Shown here: positions 49,481-62,910 of the stretch, in pieces
Position numbering within the stretch: the stretch's first letter is position 1
How the letters are laid out: each line of letters begins with the position of its first letter
Source of the DNA: Pseudoxanthomonas jiangsuensis
GTDB lineage: Bacteria > Pseudomonadota > Gammaproteobacteria > Xanthomonadales > Xanthomonadaceae
Direction of reading: 5' to 3'
Length of the DNA: 64,000 bases
Assembly (NCBI RefSeq): GCF_010093185.1
Contig: NZ_PDWL01000013.1
Location: 1 to 64,000, forward strand
Program-made: the position numbers and the translations under genes
Notes under the pieces: generated by a model
Database searches by the model: none
What the model saw: the letters and a program-made list of their open reading frames with translations, nothing else
Told to the model about the DNA's origin: nothing

Positions 49481-50581
49481 ATGCGTTTCACTCTCCAGCG
49501 CGAAGCCCTGCTCAAGCCTCTGGCCCAGGTCGTCAACGTCGTAGAGCGCCGCCAGACCCTGCCGGTCCTGGCCAACTTCCTGGTCCAGGTGCATGACGGG
49601 CAGCTCTCGCTGACCGGCACCGACCTGGAAGTGGAAATGATCGCCCGCGCCACAGTCGAGGACGCCCAGGACGGCGAGACCACGATCCCGGCGCGCAAGC
49701 TGTTCGAGATCGTGCGCGCACTGCCCGACGGCAGCCGGGTCACCGTGTCTCAGACCGGCGACAAGGTCTCGGTCCAGGCCGGGCGCAGCCGCTTCACCCT
49801 GGCGACCCTGCCGGCCAACGACTTCCCCTCGGTGGACGAAGTCGAAGCCACCGAGCGCATCGCAGTGCCGGAGGCGACCCTGAAGGAGCTGATCGAGCGC
49901 ACCGCGTTCGCCATGGCCCAGCAGGACGTGCGCTACTACCTCAACGGCCTGCTGTTCGACCTGCGCGACCAGACCCTGCGTTGCGTGGCCACCGATGGCC
50001 ACCGCCTGGCCCTGTGCGAGGCGCCGCTGGATCAGGCCGTGGCCGCCAAGCGCCAGATCATCGTCCCGCGCAAGGGCGTGACCGAGCTGCAGCGCCTGCT
50101 GGAAGGCGGCGACCGCGCCCTGGAGCTGGAAGTCGGCCGCAGCCACATCCGGGTCAAGCGCGACGATGTCAGCTTCACCTCCAAGCTGATCGACGGCCGC
50201 TTCCCGGACTACGAGGCGGTGATCCCGATCGGCGCCGAGAAGGAAGTGAAGGTCGATCGCGAGGTCATCCGCGCCGCCCTGCAGCGTGCGGCGATCCTGT
50301 CCAACGAGAAGTACCGCGGTGTGCGCGTGGAGATCTCGCCCGGGCAGCTGAAGATCAACGCCCACAACCCCGAGCAGGAAGAGGCCCAGGAAGAGGTCGA
50401 GGCCGAGACCAAGATCGACGGCCTGGCGATCGGCTTCAACGTGAACTACCTGATGGATGCCCTGGGCGCCTTGCGTGACGAGTTCATCGTGATCGCCTTG
50501 CGCGATGCCAACTCCTCCGCGCTGGTGCGCGAGGCCGGCAGCGAGAAGTGCCGTCACGTGGTGATGCCGCTGCGCCTGTGA
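49481..50581 (+). CDS. dnaN: DNA polymerase III beta sliding clamp
   Basis: Ring-shaped processivity clamp, 366 residues. Three clamp domains: MRFTLQREALLKPLAQVVNV and RQTLPVLANFLVQV; AFAMAQQDVRYYLNGLLFDL with CVATDGHRLALCE; and FPDYEAVIP, ILSNEKYRGVRVEI and the terminal RHVVMPLRL that forms the partner-binding pocket. It follows oriC and precedes recF by 85 nt, with a parS-like site in the gap. Confidence 0.98.
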   Translation: MRFTLQREALLKPLAQVVNVVERRQTLPVLANFLVQVHDGQLSLTGTDLEVEMIARATVEDAQDGETTIPARKLFEIVRALPDGSRVTVSQTGDKVSVQAGRSRFTLATLPANDFPSVDEVEATERIAVPEATLKELIERTAFAMAQQDVRYYLNGLLFDLRDQTLRCVATDGHRLALCEAPLDQAVAAKRQIIVPRKGVTELQRLLEGGDRALELEVGRSHIRVKRDDVSFTSKLIDGRFPDYEAVIPIGAEKEVKVDREVIRAALQRAAILSNEKYRGVRVEISPGQLKINAHNPEQEEAQEEVEAETKIDGLAIGFNVNYLMDALGALRDEFIVIALRDANSSALVREAGSEKCRHVVMPLRL

Positions 50582-50602
50582 CGTCGCCGATGCCCCGGTT
50601 GG

Positions 50603-50618
50603 TGTTCCACGTGGAACA
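50603..50618. promoter_or_regulatory. parS-like site 1
   Basis: Perfect 16-bp palindrome TGTTCCACGTGGAACA in the dnaN-recF gap. It is the ParB-site variant expected in Xanthomonadaceae (general consensus TGTTTCACGTGAAACA) and is close to oriC as usual. Confidence 0.8.
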
Positions 50619-50666
50619 GCACAGACGCCCGGCTCCTGCCGGGCGTCGTCCTATGGGCGATCGCCG

Positions 50667-55264
<4,598 letters not shown>

Positions 55265-55341
55265 GCGGTCCGCTTGACGAAAGATTAAGCCCGCCCAGAC
55301 GACACTTTCCCCGTGGAACCACGGAGCGCGGGGGGCGGATC

Positions 55342-56154
55342 ATGAAATACCGGATGCCGGCGGCATGCTTGGCGGTGGTGCTGGCGCTGGCCGCCTGCGC
55401 GACCACGACCTCGCCCACCGGGCGCACCCAGTACATGGCCTACTCGGACAGCGAGCTCAATCAGATGGGCGCGCAGGCCTTCACCGAGATGAAGACCAAG
55501 CAGAAGACCCTGGCAGGCGGCCAGCAGAGCGCCTACGTGCAATGCGTGGTCAACGCGCTGGTCAAGCAGCTGCCCGCCGACTGGCAGAAACTGCCGTGGG
55601 AAACGGCGGTGTTCGTCGACGAGAGTCCGAATGCGTTCGCGCTGCCCGGCGGCAAGGTTGGGGTCAACACCGGCATGTTCACCGTGGCCAGGAACCAGGA
55701 CCAGCTGGCGGCGGTGATCGGCCACGAGATCGGCCATGTCTATGCGCGCCACACCAACGAGCGCGTCTCGCGGCAGAGCGTGACCTCGGCCGGCCTGGCC
55801 GCGGTCGGCGCGCTCGCCGGCGCGCGCTACGGCCAGGGCGCCTCGGACCTGGTCACCCAGGGCGGCGGCACCCTGGCCCAGCTGGGCCTGCTGCTGCCGT
55901 TCTCGCGGGTGCAGGAAACCGAGGCCGACCAGATCGGCCAGCGGCTGATGGCGGAGTCCGGCTTCGACCCGGCCCAGGCGGTGGACCTGTGGCAGAACAT
56001 GGTCGCCGCGACCGGCGGCCGCTCGCCGGAATGGCTGTCCACCCATCCCGATCCGCAGAACCGGATCCAGTCCCTGCGCCAGCATGCGCCGGCCCTGCAA
56101 CCGGTCTACCAGGCCGCGCGCCAGTCCGGCCATACGCCAAGGTGCGGCGGATGA
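55342..56154 (+). CDS. M48-family metalloprotease lipoprotein
   Basis: 270 residues. Lipobox LALAAC after MKYRMPAACLAVVLALAAC indicates a lipid-anchored envelope protease, like LoiP/YcaL. Zinc site: IGHEIGHVYARH (HExxH), third ligand in VQETEADQIGQRLM, and STHPDPQNRI near the C-terminus. The role is likely quality control of outer-membrane proteins. ATG chosen for the signal peptide. A TTGACG at 55274 may be part of its promoter. Confidence 0.92.
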   Translation: MKYRMPAACLAVVLALAACATTTSPTGRTQYMAYSDSELNQMGAQAFTEMKTKQKTLAGGQQSAYVQCVVNALVKQLPADWQKLPWETAVFVDESPNAFALPGGKVGVNTGMFTVARNQDQLAAVIGHEIGHVYARHTNERVSRQSVTSAGLAAVGALAGARYGQGASDLVTQGGGTLAQLGLLLPFSRVQETEADQIGQRLMAESGFDPAQAVDLWQNMVAATGGRSPEWLSTHPDPQNRIQSLRQHAPALQPVYQAARQSGHTPRCGG

Positions 56155-56179
56155 AACGCTGCTGCAGACAATCGTGGCA

Positions 56180-56208
56180 TTGCCGATAAAAACCCGGTTC
56201 TGTTAGTT
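56180..56208 (+). promoter_or_regulatory. Putative promoter of the TPR protein gene
   Basis: TTGCCG (56180-56185), a 17-nt spacer and TTAGTT (56203-56208) in an AT-richer patch, about 50 nt upstream of the start. Confidence 0.45.
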
Positions 56209-56260
56209 TTGCCGGCTCGAATTCCGCCATCGCCCGACGATGGCCCGCAGAGGTGATCCG

Positions 56261-57442
56261 ATGAAGTTCCGCAGCAAGCACGCCTTCCTTTCGCTCGTCA
56301 TCGCCACCGCGCTTGGCGGCATGGTCGTTGCCGACGCCTCCGCGCAGACCACGCGTTCCTCCGGGCGCAGCAGCAAGAATTCCGACAAGCCGGAAGTACG
56401 CTACCCGGACGCCACCCGCGCCGAGCCGTCGACCAAGCCGTCCTCCAAGGTCGGCAAGAAGGTCCAGAAGCTGATCGACGAGTACAACGACGAGAAGTAC
56501 GCCGAGCTGCGGGTGCTGGCCGACGAGATCCTGGCCGCCGAAGGCGCCAACGCCTACGACAAGTCGCTGGCCGCCCAGCTGGCCGCGCAGGCGGCCTACA
56601 ACCTCGACGACAACGCCGCCGCCAAGACCTACCTGCAGCAGTCGATCGAATTCAACGGCCTGGACAACAACGGCCACTACCAGTCGATGCTGATGCTGGC
56701 GCAGCTGCAGCTGGCCGACGACGAGCTGCAGCCGGGCCTGGCCACCCTGGACCGCTACCTGGCCGAGACCAAGTCGACCAAGCCCGAGGACCTGGTGCTC
56801 AAGGGCCAGGCCCTGTACCAGTCCGAGCGTTACCAGGAGGCGATCCCGGTGCTCAAGCAGGCCATCGAGGCCACGCCCGAGCCGAAGGACAACTGGGTCC
56901 AGCTGCTGATGGCCTCCTATGCCGAGACCAACCAGAACGCCGAGGCGATCGCCCTGGCCGAGCGGCTGGCGGCCAAGAACCCGGCCGACAAGAAGGCCCA
57001 GATCAACCTGTCCACGGTCTACGCCCAGGCCGAGCAGATGGACAAGGCCGCGGCGGTGCTGGAGAAGCTGCGCGCCGCCGGCCAGCTCACCGAGGAGCGC
57101 GAGTACCGCCAGCTCTACGTGACCTACGCCAACCTGGACAAGCACGAGGCCGACGTCATCGCGGTGATCAACGAGGGCCTGCAGAAGGGCGTGCTCAAGC
57201 CGGACTACCAGACCTACCTGGCCCTGGCTCAGTCCTACTACTACAGCGAGCAGATCCCGCAGGCGATCGAGAACTGGCAGAAGGCCGCGCCGCTGTCCAA
57301 GGACGGCGAGACCTACCTCAACCTGGCCCGCGTGCTGTGGCAGGAAGGGCGCGTGCCGGAGGCCAAGCAGGCCGCCCAGCAAGCCCTCGCCAAGGGCCTG
57401 AAGAAGCCTGAAGATGCAAGGAAAATCATCAACTTGAAGTGA
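56261..57442 (+). CDS. Periplasmic TPR-repeat protein
   Basis: 393 residues. Signal peptide MKFRSKHAFLSLVIATALGG ending VVADASAQ. A basic/Ser-rich segment is followed by about eight TPR-like helical pairs, such as LVLKGQALYQSERYQEAIPV, NQNAEAIALAERLAAKNPAD and LALAQSYYYSEQIPQAIENW. The ATG with AGAGGTGA before it is chosen over one 21 nt upstream. It lies directly upstream of tonB; TPR proteins at this position are seen in Xanthomonas tonB regions. Probably a scaffold for envelope proteins; exact function unknown. Confidence 0.85.
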   Translation: MKFRSKHAFLSLVIATALGGMVVADASAQTTRSSGRSSKNSDKPEVRYPDATRAEPSTKPSSKVGKKVQKLIDEYNDEKYAELRVLADEILAAEGANAYDKSLAAQLAAQAAYNLDDNAAAKTYLQQSIEFNGLDNNGHYQSMLMLAQLQLADDELQPGLATLDRYLAETKSTKPEDLVLKGQALYQSERYQEAIPVLKQAIEATPEPKDNWVQLLMASYAETNQNAEAIALAERLAAKNPADKKAQINLSTVYAQAEQMDKAAAVLEKLRAAGQLTEEREYRQLYVTYANLDKHEADVIAVINEGLQKGVLKPDYQTYLALAQSYYYSEQIPQAIENWQKAAPLSKDGETYLNLARVLWQEGRVPEAKQAAQQALAKGLKKPEDARKIINLK

Positions 57443-57583
57443 CTTTCCACGGCAAGGGCCGCGCCCTAGGCAAAGGGGCGCGGGATTGGTATATGCTTGG
57501 CGGTTCATGCGGTGTCAATGTGACCCGCTGAATCTGGAGCCCACGTCCGGGCCCCGGCCCCACAGTAAAGAGCCACTGGCGCA

Positions 57584-58210
57584 ATGACTGAACAACTGGT
57601 CGTCCACAGGAATTACGAAGAAACCGAAGACAGCGGGCTCAGCTGGCCGCGCATCATCGGCATCGCGTTCGTCATCGCGCTCCACCTCGCCGCGCTGATG
57701 CTGCTGCTGATCCCGGCCGTGGCCCCGAAGGCCGATGTCGAGCAGGAGCGCAACATCCTGGTCACCCTGGTCGACGCTCCGCCGCCGCCGCCGATCAAGG
57801 AGCTGTCGCCGCCGAAGCCCTCGCCGGTGCCGCCGCCGCCGGAGGCTCCGCCGGTGGACGTGGCCGAGCCGCGCCCGACCGACGTGTTCACCCCGCCGGC
57901 GCCGCCCGCGCCGCCGGCCCCGGTGGCCGACATCCAGGCCAGCGTGGACATCTCGTCCAAGAACATGAACCCGCCGCGTTACCCGCCAGCCGCCGCCCGC
58001 GCCGGCATCGAGGGCGAGGTCATCCTGGTCATCGACGTCGATGCCAACGGCAACGTGACCAACGTGTCGGTGGAAAAGTCCAGCCGCAACCGCGATCTCG
58101 ATCGCGCCGCGATGGAAGCCGCCCGCAAGTGGCGTTTCAACCCCGCACAGTCGGGTGGCCAGAAGGCCGCCGGTCGCGTCCGGGTTCCGGTGAACTTCAC
58201 CCTGGGTTGA
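57584..58210 (+). CDS. tonB: Energy transducer TonB
   Basis: Transmits proton-motive force from ExbBD to outer-membrane TonB-dependent receptors. 208 residues. Short cytoplasmic N-terminus, membrane helix IIGIAFVIALHLAALMLLLI containing the functional His, Pro-rich periplasmic spacer (PPPPPIKELSPPKPSPVPPP), and C-terminal domain NPPRYPPAAARAGIEGEVIL, NVTNVSVEKSSRNRDLD, EAARKWRFNPA. A strong hairpin separates it from exbB. Confidence 0.95.
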   Translation: MTEQLVVHRNYEETEDSGLSWPRIIGIAFVIALHLAALMLLLIPAVAPKADVEQERNILVTLVDAPPPPPIKELSPPKPSPVPPPPEAPPVDVAEPRPTDVFTPPAPPAPPAPVADIQASVDISSKNMNPPRYPPAAARAGIEGEVILVIDVDANGNVTNVSVEKSSRNRDLDRAAMEAARKWRFNPAQSGGQKAAGRVRVPVNFTLG

Positions 58211-58220
58211 TGTCCGAACC

Positions 58221-58243
58221 CCGCGGCGGATCAGCCGCCGCGG
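58221..58243 (+). terminator. Intercistronic hairpin between tonB and exbB
   Basis: A 9-bp GC-only stem CCGCGGCGG / CCGCCGCGG with a 5-nt loop 10 nt after the tonB stop. There is no T-tract, so it may act as a partial terminator or mRNA-processing/stability element rather than a full terminator. Confidence 0.5.
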
Positions 58244-58307
58244 CTACCGGGCCTAGCGTTACCCGCCTTCGTGCTCCATCACCACTAATCCAACAAAGGT
58301 AAGCGTC

Positions 58308-59066
58308 ATGCTGCAGGAATTCTTCATCGCCGCTGCTGCCGGTGGCAACAGCGCCTCGGCCCTGAACCAGATGGGCTTCGACCACCTCCTGAACGAGATG
58401 ATCTCGAAGCCGGGCGAGTTCGCCGTCTCCTGGGTCGTGCTCATCACCCTGGTCGTGATGTCGGCCGCGTCCTGGTACTGGACCATCTTCAACGCCATCA
58501 AGAACACCCGCCTGAAGTCGGCCGCCGACCGCGTGGTCAACGCCTTCTGGGAAGCCCCGAACGCGCAGGAAGCCATCCGCGTGATGGAAGAGCAGCCGCG
58601 TAGCGAGCCGTTCTCCAAGATCGCCCTGGACGCGGCCCAGGCCGCCGCCCACCACCAGCGCGCCGAAGGCGCCGGCTCGGGCCTGGGCGAGAACCTGACC
58701 CGTTCGGAGTTCGTCGACCGCGCCCTGCGTCAGGCCGTGACCCGCGAGAGCTCCAAGCTGCAGTCGGGCATGGTGCTGCTGGCCACCGTCGGCGCGACCG
58801 CCCCGTTCGTCGGCCTGCTCGGCACCGTGTGGGGCATCTACGGCGCCCTGATCAAGATCGGCGCGACCGGTTCGGCCTCGATCGACGCCGTCGCCGGCCC
58901 CGTGGGCGAGGCGCTGATCATGACCGCAATCGGCCTGTTCGTCGCGATCCCGGCCGTGTTCGCCTTCAACTTCTTCAGCAAGATCAACAGCGCCACGATC
59001 GCCAAGTTCGATTCGTTCGCGCACGATCTGCACGACTTCTTCGCCACCGGCTCGCGCGTGCGCTGA
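58308..59066 (+). CDS. exbB: ExbB, TonB-complex proton channel subunit
   Basis: Inner-membrane pentameric channel subunit of the MotA/TolQ/ExbB family, 252 residues. Three membrane segments: EFAVSWVVLITLVVMSAASW, SGMVLLATVGATAPFVGLLG and ALIMTAIGLFVAIPAVFAFN. The conserved TAPFVGLLGTVWGIYGALI and VGEALIMTAIGLFVAIPAV regions line the channel. ATG with AAAGGTAAG upstream. Part of tonB-exbB-exbD1-exbD2. Confidence 0.95.
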   Translation: MLQEFFIAAAAGGNSASALNQMGFDHLLNEMISKPGEFAVSWVVLITLVVMSAASWYWTIFNAIKNTRLKSAADRVVNAFWEAPNAQEAIRVMEEQPRSEPFSKIALDAAQAAAHHQRAEGAGSGLGENLTRSEFVDRALRQAVTRESSKLQSGMVLLATVGATAPFVGLLGTVWGIYGALIKIGATGSASIDAVAGPVGEALIMTAIGLFVAIPAVFAFNFFSKINSATIAKFDSFAHDLHDFFATGSRVR

Positions 59067-59110
59067 GCCGGTTCCCCGAAGCGTCGTTCCAGTAACAATC
59101 GGAGAGCCCC

Positions 59111-59536
59111 ATGGCCTTCAGTTCCGACAACTCCAGCGGCCCCATGAACGACATCAACGTCACGCCCCTCGTGGACGTGATGCTGGTGCTGCTCATCATC
59201 TTCATCATCACCGCACCGCTGATGCAGCATAAGGTGAAGATCGAACTGCCGGAGGCCAACCTCGTCCAGAAGGAAGAGGACAAGAACGACCGGGTCATGC
59301 CGATCACCATCTCGGTGAAGGAAGACGGCTCGCTGTTCTGGAACGACGAGCCGATCACCCGGGAAGTCCTGGAGTCCCGCCTGTCCAGCGCCGCGCAGCA
59401 GACCCCGCAGCCGCCGCTGAACCTGCGTGGCGACAAGACCACCAAGATGCGCACGATCAACGACATCACCAAGATCGCGCAGTCCCAGGGCATGCTCGAC
59501 ATCGGCTTCGTCGCAACCAAAGTAAAGGGTCAGTAA
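59111..59536 (+). CDS. exbD: ExbD1, TonB-complex subunit
   Basis: ExbD/TolR-family protein, 141 residues. A single N-terminal membrane helix, [20 protein letters not shown], contains the essential Asp; the rest is periplasmic. First of two exbD genes; its C-terminal domain (NDITKIAQSQGMLDIGFVAT) is typical. GGAGAG ribosome-binding site upstream. The next exbD starts 3 nt after its stop. Confidence 0.95.
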   Translation: MAFSSDNSSGPMNDINVTPLVDVMLVLLIIFIITAPLMQHKVKIELPEANLVQKEEDKNDRVMPITISVKEDGSLFWNDEPITREVLESRLSSAAQQTPQPPLNLRGDKTTKMRTINDITKIAQSQGMLDIGFVATKVKGQ

Positions 59537-59539
59537 GCC

Positions 59540-59956
59540 ATGGCTTTCAGTTCTGGTGGCAACAAGGGGCCGATGGCCGAAATCAACGTCACGCCGCTGA
59601 TCGACGTGATGCTGGTGCTGCTGATCATCTTCATCGTGACCGCGCCGATCATGACCTACCCGATCGACGTGGCCCTGCCGCAGCGGGTGATCAACCCGCC
59701 GCCGGTGTTGAAGGAACCGCCGCCGCCGATCGACCTGCGCGTGGACCCGACCAACCAGGTGTTCTGGAACAACGGTCCGGTCGCGGAGTCGCAGCTCCAG
59801 CAGCTGATGGAGGCCGAGGTGCAGAAGGATCCGACCAACCAGCCGGAACTGCGCATCGACGCCAGCTCCGACTCGGAGTACGAGGTCATGGCCCGGGTGC
59901 TGGCGGCCGCGAAGAACGCGGACATGAAGAAGATCAACTTCGTGCAGCAGCAGTAA
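59540..59956 (+). CDS. exbD: ExbD2, second ExbD paralogue
   Basis: 138 residues. Nearly the same membrane segment as ExbD1 ([20 protein letters not shown], with the Asp) but a divergent periplasmic part with a Pro-rich stretch ([20 protein letters not shown]). In Xanthomonas campestris exbD2 is dispensable for iron uptake but needed for plant-related functions, so specialisation is likely here too. Followed by a terminator. Confidence 0.93.
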   Translation: MAFSSGGNKGPMAEINVTPLIDVMLVLLIIFIVTAPIMTYPIDVALPQRVINPPPVLKEPPPPIDLRVDPTNQVFWNNGPVAESQLQQLMEAEVQKDPTNQPELRIDASSDSEYEVMARVLAAAKNADMKKINFVQQQ

Positions 59957-60017
59957 TACCGCGACGCCTCCGGGCCCTGCTTCCTGCAGCGGCCGGGCCC
60001 GGAACGCACCGCACCAG

Positions 60018-60044
60018 CGCCGCCTTCGGGCGGCGTTTTCTTTG
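60018..60044 (+). terminator. Rho-independent terminator after exbD2
   Basis: Stem CGCCGCC / GGCGGCG with TTCG tetraloop followed by TTTTCTTT. A textbook terminator between convergent exbD2 and pdxJ. Confidence 0.88.
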
Positions 60045-60068
60045 GGCCGGTGGAATGGCCGGTGCGGA

Positions 60069-60830
60069 TCAGGCGCCGGCAGTGCGCCCGAGGATGGTCA
60101 GGTAGCCGCGCACGGTGGCGTCCAGGCCGGCGTACAGCGCCTCGCCGATCAGGGCATGGCCGATGGAGACCTCCTCCACGCCCGGGACCTGTTCCAGGAA
60201 ACGGCCGAGGTTGGCCTGCGACAGGTCGTGGCCGGCATTCACGCCGAGCCCGACGGCCTCGGCCCGTCGCGCGGTCGCGGCGCACAGGTCCAGTGCGGCC
60301 CGCGGGTCGCCGGTGGCGAAGGCTTCGGCGTAGGGGCCGGTGTAGATCTCGATCCGCTGCGCGCCCAGCGCGACGGCGCGCTCCAGCGCGGCGACCCCGG
60401 CATCCACGAACAGGCTGACCCGGCAGCCGAGCGCGGCGAAGGCCGCCACCTGCGTGGCCAGGGCGCCGGTATCGCCTTCGAAATCGAAGCCGTGGTCGGA
60501 AGTGAGCTGGCCGTCGCCGTCCGGCACCAGGGTCACCTGGGCCGGGCGCACCTGCTCGCACAGGGCCAGCAGGCCCGGGTAGCCGGGCCGGGGCGGGGCG
60601 AAGGGATTGCCCTCGATGTTGAGCTCGACCCCGAACCGCGCGGTGAGCGCGGCCAGCGGCGGCAGGTCCTCGGCCACCACGTGGCGCCGGTCCGGGCGCG
60701 GGTGCACGGTGATGCCGTGGGCACCGGCCTGCAGGCAGGCCAGCGCGGCCGCCTGCACGTCGGGCTCGCCGCCGCCGCGCGAATTGCGCAGCACGGCGAC
60801 CTTGTTGACGTTGACGCTCAGCCGGGTCAT
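60069..60830 (-). CDS. pdxJ: Pyridoxine 5'-phosphate synthase
   Basis: Final step of DXP-dependent vitamin B6 synthesis: condenses 3-amino-2-oxopropyl phosphate with 1-deoxyxylulose 5-phosphate. 253 residues, TIM barrel. [99 protein letters not shown] and [13 protein letters not shown] are family signatures. ATGA overlap with the small membrane-protein gene upstream. The pdxJ position next to exbD2 matches Xanthomonas. Confidence 0.96.
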   Translation of the reverse strand: MTRLSVNVNKVAVLRNSRGGGEPDVQAAALACLQAGAHGITVHPRPDRRHVVAEDLPPLAALTARFGVELNIEGNPFAPPRPGYPGLLALCEQVRPAQVTLVPDGDGQLTSDHGFDFEGDTGALATQVAAFAALGCRVSLFVDAGVAALERAVALGAQRIEIYTGPYAEAFATGDPRAALDLCAATARRAEAVGLGVNAGHDLSQANLGRFLEQVPGVEEVSIGHALIGEALYAGLDATVRGYLTILGRTAGA

Positions 60831-61117
60831 GCGGACGGCGGCATCGCGCCGTCGCGGGAACGGGCGCCGGCCTGGCCCGCGGCGGCCTCGCGCCGTCGCG
60901 CCTCGGCCAGTTCGCGCAAGCGGCGCAGCTCGACCGGGTCGATCATCGCGCTCTCGTCGCGCTGGGAGCCGCCCATGCGTTCCTGGTACCAGAACAGCGC
61001 CCAGGCCCCGAACAGGCCGAACGCGGCCAGCAAGGACAGCGCCAGGACCCAGACCTGGGAGGTGGTGATCGCCACCATCAGCGCGCCGAAGGCGAACAGG
61101 AGACAGAGCCAGTGCAT
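60827..61117 (-). CDS. Small membrane protein upstream of pdxJ
   Basis: 96 residues. Two adjacent membrane helices ([19 protein letters not shown] and [20 protein letters not shown]) are followed by an Arg/Glu-rich cytoplasmic tail ([20 protein letters not shown]). The ATG is preceded by GAGGAGGATCACC on its strand; a longer Arg-rich extension upstream is unlikely. Stop overlaps the pdxJ ATG, so the two are co-translated. Function unknown. Confidence 0.78.
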   Translation of the reverse strand: MHWLCLLFAFGALMVAITTSQVWVLALSLLAAFGLFGAWALFWYQERMGGSQRDESAMIDPVELRRLRELAEARRREAAAGQAGARSRDGAMPPSA

Positions 61118-61291
61118 GGTGATCCTCCTCGGGCGGGTGCTGCGTCCTCGACGCGCCCGCGGCCGGGCCATGATGCCCGATGTGGCCGCCGCCGGGCGCG
61201 TCCGCGCATCCGCCCGGCGGTCCGCCCGTCGCCGCCGAGGTGGCCTGATGGGCTGCCACCCACTGCAACCGCAACCGCCGACCTGCGGCTT

Positions 61292-62737
61292 CTACAGGAG
61301 CGGGGACAGCAGGCGGGCGAAGGCCTCCGGCAGCCGGTGCCGCCAGAGGCCCTGCGGCCGGTCCAGGCGCACCCGCCGGGCGTGGGCGAACTCGCTTTCG
61401 ATCAGGCGGGACAGCTCCTGGCAGGCCTGCGGATCGCGCAAAAGCAGGGAGGCCTCGAAGTTGAGACGGAAGCTGCGGTGGTCGAAATTGGCGCTGCCGA
61501 CCAGGCACAAGGCGTCGTCGGTCAGCAGCGCCTTGGTGTGGAGCATGCGCGGACCGTACTCGTAGACCTGGACGCCGGCCTGCAGCAGCTCGTCGAAGTA
61601 GGAGCGCGCGGCCAGGGTCACCAGGCGCGAGTCGCTGCGCCGCGGCACCAGCAGGCGGGTATCCAGGCCGCCGAGCGCGGCCGAGGTGAGGGCCATGCGT
61701 GCCGCCTCGCCAGGCACGAAGTACGGGGTCACCAGCCATACCCGGCGCCTGGCCTCGTGGATCGCGGCCACGTGCAGCCGGTGGATCGCCTCCCAGGACG
61801 AATCGGGTCCGGACACCAGCACCTGGGCCTGGATCGGTCCGGGCTCGGCCTGCGGCCAGTAGCCGGCGTCGGCGAACGCGGCCGGCTCGCAGCCGGCCGC
61901 GTACACCCAGTCCTCGACGAAGGTCAGCTGCAGGCTGCGCACCACCTCGCCCTCGACCCGGGTGTGCAGGTCGCGGTAGGCGGTGGGCGAGAGCGACTCG
62001 TCCTCCTCGTCGCAGACGTTGATCCCGCCGATGAAGCCGATGCCGCCGTCGACCACCACGATCTTGCGGTGGGTGCGCAGGTTCAGCCACGGACGGGTGA
62101 ACGGGCGCAGGCGGGTGGGGTGGAACCATGCGAACTCGGCGCCGGCCTCGGTCAATTCGCGCAGGTGGTGCAGGCGCATCGACGAGGAGCCGACCGCGTC
62201 CAGCAGCAGCCGCACCTTGACCCCGGCGCGGGCGCGCTCGAGCAGCGCCTCGAGGATCCGCCGGCCGGTGCGGTCCGGGTTCCAGATGTAGTACTCCAGG
62301 TGGACGTGGTGGCGGGCCCGGGCGATGGCCTCCAGCAGCGCGGCGTAGGTGGCGCAGCCGTCCTCCAGCCACTGCACCGCGGTGGCGGTGGACGGCGGCA
62401 GGCCGGTGGTGGCCTGGCCGATGCGGGCCAGCTCCACACAGGCGTCGTCACTGGCGGCGGCGCTGGTGAAGTGGCTCATGCCCGAGCGCGAACGACCCCG
62501 GCGCAGGCGCTGCCGGCGGATCCTCTGCGGCCCGAGCAGGAAGTACACCAGGAAGCCGAGGTAGGGCAGCAGCGCCAGCGACAGCACCCAGCTCAGGGTC
62601 GCCACCGGCTCGCGCTTCTGCAGCACGATCCACACGCACAGCCAGAGGATGTACAGGACCCAGGCCAGCACCAGGTACAGGCCCAGGTGGGGGATCGAGG
62701 CGATCCGGTCCCAGGCGGCGAGGAAGACATCGGGCAT
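61292..62737 (-). CDS. cls: Cardiolipin synthase
   Basis: Phospholipase-D-superfamily enzyme making cardiolipin from phosphatidylglycerol. 481 residues. Two N-terminal membrane helices ([20 protein letters not shown] and [17 protein letters not shown]) precede two HKD motifs: [18 protein letters not shown] near residue 220 and [20 protein letters not shown] near 395. [15 protein letters not shown] is the typical pre-motif. Length and architecture fit the ClsA type. Divergent from the radical-SAM gene, with 173 bp between. Confidence 0.94.
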   Translation of the reverse strand: MPDVFLAAWDRIASIPHLGLYLVLAWVLYILWLCVWIVLQKREPVATLSWVLSLALLPYLGFLVYFLLGPQRIRRQRLRRGRSRSGMSHFTSAAASDDACVELARIGQATTGLPPSTATAVQWLEDGCATYAALLEAIARARHHVHLEYYIWNPDRTGRRILEALLERARAGVKVRLLLDAVGSSSMRLHHLRELTEAGAEFAWFHPTRLRPFTRPWLNLRTHRKIVVVDGGIGFIGGINVCDEEDESLSPTAYRDLHTRVEGEVVRSLQLTFVEDWVYAAGCEPAAFADAGYWPQAEPGPIQAQVLVSGPDSSWEAIHRLHVAAIHEARRRVWLVTPYFVPGEAARMALTSAALGGLDTRLLVPRRSDSRLVTLAARSYFDELLQAGVQVYEYGPRMLHTKALLTDDALCLVGSANFDHRSFRLNFEASLLLRDPQACQELSRLIESEFAHARRVRLDRPQGLWRHRLPEAFARLLSPLL

Positions 62738-62910
62738 GGGCCGATTCTAGGCGAGCTGGAAGAGGTTCGGCCGCCGTGGCGAGGCTGCGTCGCTCGATGG
62801 CCGTCTGCAGGCCGGTACCTGCAAGGCAGCGTCCGTCGCCCACCTGAACCGTTCGGCCCGGCCGCCGCCGCGTCGCTGCCGCTGAGAACGCGCCGGCGTA
62901 GCCTGCGCGC

